Program-made: the position numbers and the translations under genes
The notes under the pieces: model-generated
Databases searched by the model: none
What the model was told of the DNA's origin: nothing
Seen by the model: only the letters and a program-made list of their open reading frames with translations
From: Coptis chinensis
Lineage: Eukaryota > Streptophyta > Magnoliopsida > Ranunculales > Ranunculaceae
Direction of reading: 5' to 3'
Length of the DNA: 64,000 bases
Assembly (NCBI GenBank): GCA_015680905.1
Contig: CM027381.1
Span: 12,749,501-12,813,500 of the forward strand
Shown: positions 60,094 to 64,000 of the stretch, piece after piece
Numbering within the stretch: the first letter of the stretch is position 1
Layout of the letters: every line of letters starts with the position of its first letter

Positions 60094-61859
60094 ACTCAAG
60101 AAAATATTACTAGGCTATTAGTTCTTTAAATAATTAGCTGAAGATTATTAGCTATGTATAACTAGCTGAAGATGTTTTTTGTGGGAGACCCCTATTTATA
60201 GTGTTTAGGCATAGATTTTAATATGGTAATGGAAAAAATCTAATGGCTGAGTATTGATTAAGAAAAATCCAATGACTTGATATATTTCTGGATCCACCTC
60301 CTCAAATAAAACAAATATTGCCCTTGATTTAAGAGGTGGGATAAGGGGTGCGCTATTGACTGTTAAAATAGTATATTCTCTAGAATATTCTTGATTTTAG
60401 GAATCAAATCAAATCAAATAATTAAGGAAGCTTATCAAGGGTTTTGGAGGCTGGAAAATGGGCTAGAAACCCTAATGAAAAGTTCCAACATGAGCTGTAT
60501 CCACAGCCTATGAGCACAAGTCCAAATCCAACAAAAAATGCCCATTTTGACCATTTTCTTGACACTACAAATTCCCTTTGACCAGGTCAAAATTAGGTAA
60601 ATAAATTCTTCTTCACCAAAATTATTTGTTAGCCCATTAGGAAGGTCCATAAACCCTTAAAAATACCCTTGGGTCGAAATCTTACTCCAAAAATATATTA
60701 CACTGAACATCGCACCAAACGGACTGAAACGAGATAGGGCAAGATTAGGGTTTCTGAAATCCAAATGGAACTTAGCCAAGATTGTACTCATTTCAAAGGA
60801 TTTTTTGAAGGGAATTCAAATATGAAATAATCTCATCCAAATAAAAGAGTTAAAAATTCGAAATTTGGGCTCTAAAGGGTTACAGGGGCATTTTGGTCAT
60901 TTTCAGCTTGAAATTTAGAAAGCAATGAAACTTCAGCCATAACTAGAACATGATGAGAGGAGTCTAAATACACTAATAGAAGATGAAAAAGAAGAAGTTT
61001 GATGTAGAAATGAAGACACGAGAATGAAAATCACCTTATATGATTAAATTTAATTCAAGACAAAATCGGGAATGAATTATGCCTAGGGTGCAAAAATAGA
61101 GTGTCTACACTAACATGGCATTCGGGGTGTGAAACATTTTTGGGGAAGAAGTGCAGTCTAGGTCGGCCACACCCCACCATCCTAGCACTTGAATCTGGAA
61201 ATTCTTCTTTGCACTTGATTTTTTGTTGATATTTTGGCAAAATGGAAATTTCGACCATGAAATTTTGTCAACTATAAAAAGGACCATTGTTTAGGGTTGA
61301 AATATATGAGAGAGAGAAACCAAAATTAAGAGAAAACCCTTGCAAAGAGAAAAAATTTTGTAAGGAGAGAGATTAGTAGAGAGATCTAGTAAGTGTTTGA
61401 GATACTTGAGAGGAGTGATTATAATATTCTTTCCCATACTTATAAAAGGATTGGCTCTTGTGGACATAGACATTATCAACCGAACCATGGTAAATCTTGT
61501 CTCATTGTGTTATGTTTTTACTTTACATTGTTATTGTTTGTTTGTGATAGTTAATTCCATTGCTTAGAAGTGTGGTTGTTGGTTATAGTAAAAACTTAGA
61601 TTTGAATTGGAGTTTAGAGTGTCCATATACAAACTATCTTAGTGGAGATCGATTGGTATCGTTTTCTCCAACAATTGTTTGAACAGAGAAAATTACATGG
61701 AAATTATAGTGTCAATTGTAGCAACTTCAATTAACGTAAATAATGAATACTAGGAAGGACATGACATTTATTATTACTCTTACTTTTATTTTTTTTAATT
61801 TATCTTTTTCTTAATAGAAAGAAAATGACAAAATGATAATTGGATACCATTTTTTTTTT
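60094..61859. other. Unclassified spacer with LTR-like features
   Basis: No gene. A block ends GTGTCTACA at 61109. A TATA-like ACTATAAAAAGG lies at about 61272 on the plus strand, followed by an AGAGAGAG and AGAAAACC stretch reminiscent of an LTR R region. No paired LTR was found in the window. Confidence 0.35.
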
Positions 61860-62083
61860 GGTTACATAGACTTACGCCCCCCCCCCCCACCATTTTCAAA
61901 AATATTAGTGATACCCCCCCATTTGTAAGATCCAACGGTCAGATTTCTTCATCTGAAAAAAAAAATTCATCTCGTAGCCGTTGGATCTTGCAATTGGGGG
62001 GTATCACTAATATTTTTGAAAATGGGAGGGGGTAACACTAATTGCAATTATTAATGGGGGGGGGGGGTAACTCTAACTAACCC
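61860..62083. mobile_element. Hairpin MITE 1
   Basis: A 224-bp palindromic element with ends GGTTACATAGACTTACGCC and (reverse complement) GGGTTAGTTAGAGTTACCC, flanked by T runs that could be a 9-bp TSD. The arms share ATTTTCAAAAATATTAGTG and AAGATCCAACGG in inverted order around a ~35-bp loop. Long C and G runs sit near the ends. No coding sequence. Confidence 0.7.
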
Positions 62084-62701
62084 TTTTTTTTTTGGCACCA
62101 TGAGTAGCAAAAATATAATCAATGGCATGACACGCCACGGAGAAGCAGGTTCATATGGGCGATGATGGTTTCCAAGTGTTTGGCAAGCATACCCCATGTG
62201 ATTACCATTTACTGTGATGTATCGCGAGACACGATAGTATACAGTTTGACATATGCAGTCCAAACTATATATTTTGCATGATATGGTTACTTTTGGAACG
62301 TAGTATTGTTTATGTATTCACAACTGAACCAAAAAGGTGTTCCTGCTAAGTTATACCCAGTGCAACATCTTATTTAATTTTCATTTTTGCTGGACTTGCA
62401 ATTTGTCAATTTGATGATACACATGTTTGATGAATTTCCAAATCTCAAGTGTTCAACATCTAATCCAATCTTTATATGTGTTGCAGATTTGCAGGACATG
62501 TAGAGTTATGTAGTTGTGGTTAATAAACTCAAGTATGTTCTTCTACTTGCTTTGTGTACAAAAAAATTGAAGGATTTTTTCACCTCATGTTTATGCACTG
62601 AGTAATTAATGTATCTTTCTTAATGATATACTAATTGGAATTGATATTCACATTTATGTTTTGCACACCAAATAAGTAAAGGGCTTGAACCAAATTTTTA
62701 T

Positions 62702-62916
62702 GGGCTAACGAGTATTATCCTCCACTAGATAAGCCAATTAGGATTTCTCCCCTCACTAGATGGGAAATTAGGGTCTCCCCCTAAATACACACAAGAAAAA
62801 CATGGTCAACCCAATTTGATTTTTTTTTGTACGTATTTGGGGGAGACCCTAATTTCCCATCTAGTGGAGGGAAACCCTAATTGGCTCATCTAATAGGGAG
62901 TAATACTAGTTAACCC
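62702..62916. mobile_element. Hairpin MITE 2 with 9-bp TSD
   Basis: A 215-bp foldback with ~85-bp arms starting GGGCTAACGAGTATTA and (reverse complement) GGGTTAACTAGTATTA. Shared inner blocks are AGCCAATTAGG and ACTAGATGGGAAATTAGG. Flanks AATTTTTAT (62693-62701) and ATTTTTTAT (62917-62925) match at 8 of 9 bases. MULE-like by TSD length. Confidence 0.8.
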
Positions 62917-62925
62917 ATTTTTTAT

Positions 62926-63594
62926 TTGTTGATACGAGACTAATATAAACTGCAAGAAATTAGCCCCAAGGCCCAATTTCGTTTCAAAACAAATATAGAG
63001 GACATGGTTTTTTTTTTATAATCACTCACAAGCCCAATTTTCACGTTTTAATAACCCTCAAGGACAAAATAAGTTGGCCCATTTTTTTTAAATCCCATTT
63101 TTACCCTTCAAAGTTACCCTTCGCTATTTTATAAGCTATCAAAACACCCTTTCTCTCATTCTCACAGATGTTTTTATCCTTCCCAAAAACAATCTCACTG
63201 AAAAGAGAGAAAATTGTGATGGCGATCTCAAGTGATTTATGGGTATGTGCAATAAAATAAGAAAATCTAGTTCTACCTCACCTTAGAAAATAAAGTAAGA
63301 AGATCAAGTAATTTTTCTTTTTCGTTTTTTAAAAAAATTTGTTGATTTGAGTGGTTTTTTTGTAGTTGTGAATCATATCACATGATTTTTATTGAGTTTG
63401 ATGATTTGCGTATTGTGTTTGTGGTTCTTTTGATGTTAGTTAATTTAGCGAGTGAAGTATTTGATCGATGATAGGAGCTTTCAAAAAAGTTTCAAAAGGT
63501 GTTCGATAAAATGCCTGTAAGTTATTTGTATTGAGTTTTTATCGACTCGTGTTCAACTGGAGATCCTAAATCTAACAATCAATACATCTACAAG
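62926..63594. other. Non-coding spacer
   Basis: ATGGCGATCTCAAGTGATTT at about 63221 followed by a GTATGT-like donor could be a short first exon, but nothing downstream supports a gene. Confidence 0.35.
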
Positions 63595-63595
63595 C

Positions 63596-63743
63596 GTGGA
63601 TCTTTAGCTCAAATGGCCGAGCACTTTAGATATATCCAAACGAAGTTGTGCGAAGCTTCAGTTATTTTAAAGAAGTTGAACAAAGATGACAACCATTATC
63701 CAAAAAATCAAAGACATCGAAGATGAAGTACCACACCATTATT

Positions 63744-63789
<46 letters not shown>

Positions 63790-63819
63790 CCCTGGTGGAT
63801 CTTTAGCTCAAATGGTCGA
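63596..63819 (+). repeat. 25-bp direct repeat around the third LTR site
   Basis: GTGGATCTTTAGCTCAAATGG plus (C/T)CGA occurs at 63596-63620 and 63795-63819 with one difference. The second copy ends exactly where the LTR starts. It holds a tRNA A-box-like TAGCTCAAATGG but no B box or cloverleaf. Confidence 0.8.
63748..63783 (+). repeat. (AT)n microsatellite
   Basis: About 36 bases of alternating T and A. Confidence 0.95.
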
Positions 63820-64000
63820 TGATAAGAGCCCAAAACTGTAGTTTTAACCCCAGAATATCATACTATTAGACCAATTATGTGAGTAATAATTAAGAGTTAA
63901 CACGATTCGTGTTTTATGCATTTCAGGCTTCAAAGTCCATTATGTGCAGAAATGTGCCACTTTAGCGAGATAAAGGAGCAAAGGTCGGTTACTAAGGAGT
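63820..64000 (+). mobile_element. Third Athila-family LTR, cut by window end
   Basis: Starts TGATAAGAGCCCAAAACTG and follows the sense LTR sequence of elements 1 and 2 (for example ACCAATTATGTGAGTAATAA and GGCTTCAAAGTC) to the end of the window. Orientation is plus, opposite to the other two. It may be a 5' LTR of a further element or a solo LTR. The candidate TSD would be GTCGA (63815-63819). Confidence 0.9.

Noticed and set aside
63596-63660. tRNA-like sequence TAGCTCAAATGG
   Set aside because: There is no B box, acceptor stem or anticodon arm, so it is not a tRNA gene and not a supported SINE.
1-64000. CRISPR array, rRNA or tRNA genes, bacterial-type operon
   Set aside because: None of these structures was seen, and the window is plant nuclear DNA.

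Overview
This is a gene-poor, repeat-rich stretch of a flowering-plant nuclear genome, most likely a dicot. The signs are AT-rich spacers, GT-AG introns, a plant non-specific phospholipase C gene, and plant-type transposons: Athila-clade Ty3/gypsy elements, L1-type LINEs ending in an RNase H domain, a Pong-like PIF/Harbinger element, Mutator- and hAT-type MITEs and a Helitron terminus. The species cannot be named from the sequence.

Only two genes look intact. A three-exon NPC-type phospholipase C lies on the minus strand at 7211-5116. A two-exon gene for a small single-pass membrane protein of unknown function lies on the minus strand at 15287-10847. Its 3.8-kb intron holds an LTR-like fragment and a short LINE with a 15-bp target-site duplication (TSD). 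The rest of the left 16 kb contains a Helitron 3' end (3205-3236), a LINE RNase H remnant (4298-4915), a MITE with a 10-bp TSD (7771-8147) and a solo LTR with a perfect TSD (9540-10155).

From 15.8 to 31.3 kb a MULE-type MITE built of palindromic ~30-bp units (9-bp TSD GGTATACTA) is split by a 15-kb Athila element (16169-31138, TSD TATTT, minus orientation). That element has recognisable but heavily frameshifted gag, protease, RT, RNase H and integrase. From 31 to 44 kb there are a hAT-type MITE, a 5'-truncated LINE, a duplicated ~380-bp segment, a MULE with compound terminal inverted repeats (TIRs), an LTR-like block and a decayed Pong-like element carrying both its Myb-like ORF1 and its DDE transposase.

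From 44.5 to 52.9 kb a second member of the same Athila family (44654-52686, TSD TATAG) interrupts a decayed exon of a kinesin light chain-related (KLCR) TPR gene. This copy has no recognisable pol. It keeps a degenerate reading frame with two CCHC zinc knuckles. From 53.9 to 60.1 kb lies a nearly complete L1-type LINE (13-bp TSD) with a DUF4283-like ORF1 and an endonuclease-RT-RNase H ORF2. It is broken, and its RT catalytic box reads FAND instead of FADD. Two hairpin MITEs follow. The window ends inside a third LTR of the same Athila family in opposite orientation (63820 onward).

I found no operon-like gene system, CRISPR array, tRNA or rRNA. The notable structures are nested insertions: Athila in a MULE MITE, Athila in a KLCR exon, and an apparently derived non-autonomous Athila form. 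Boundaries supported by matching direct repeats are the most reliable calls. Domain calls rest on motif recognition without database searches.
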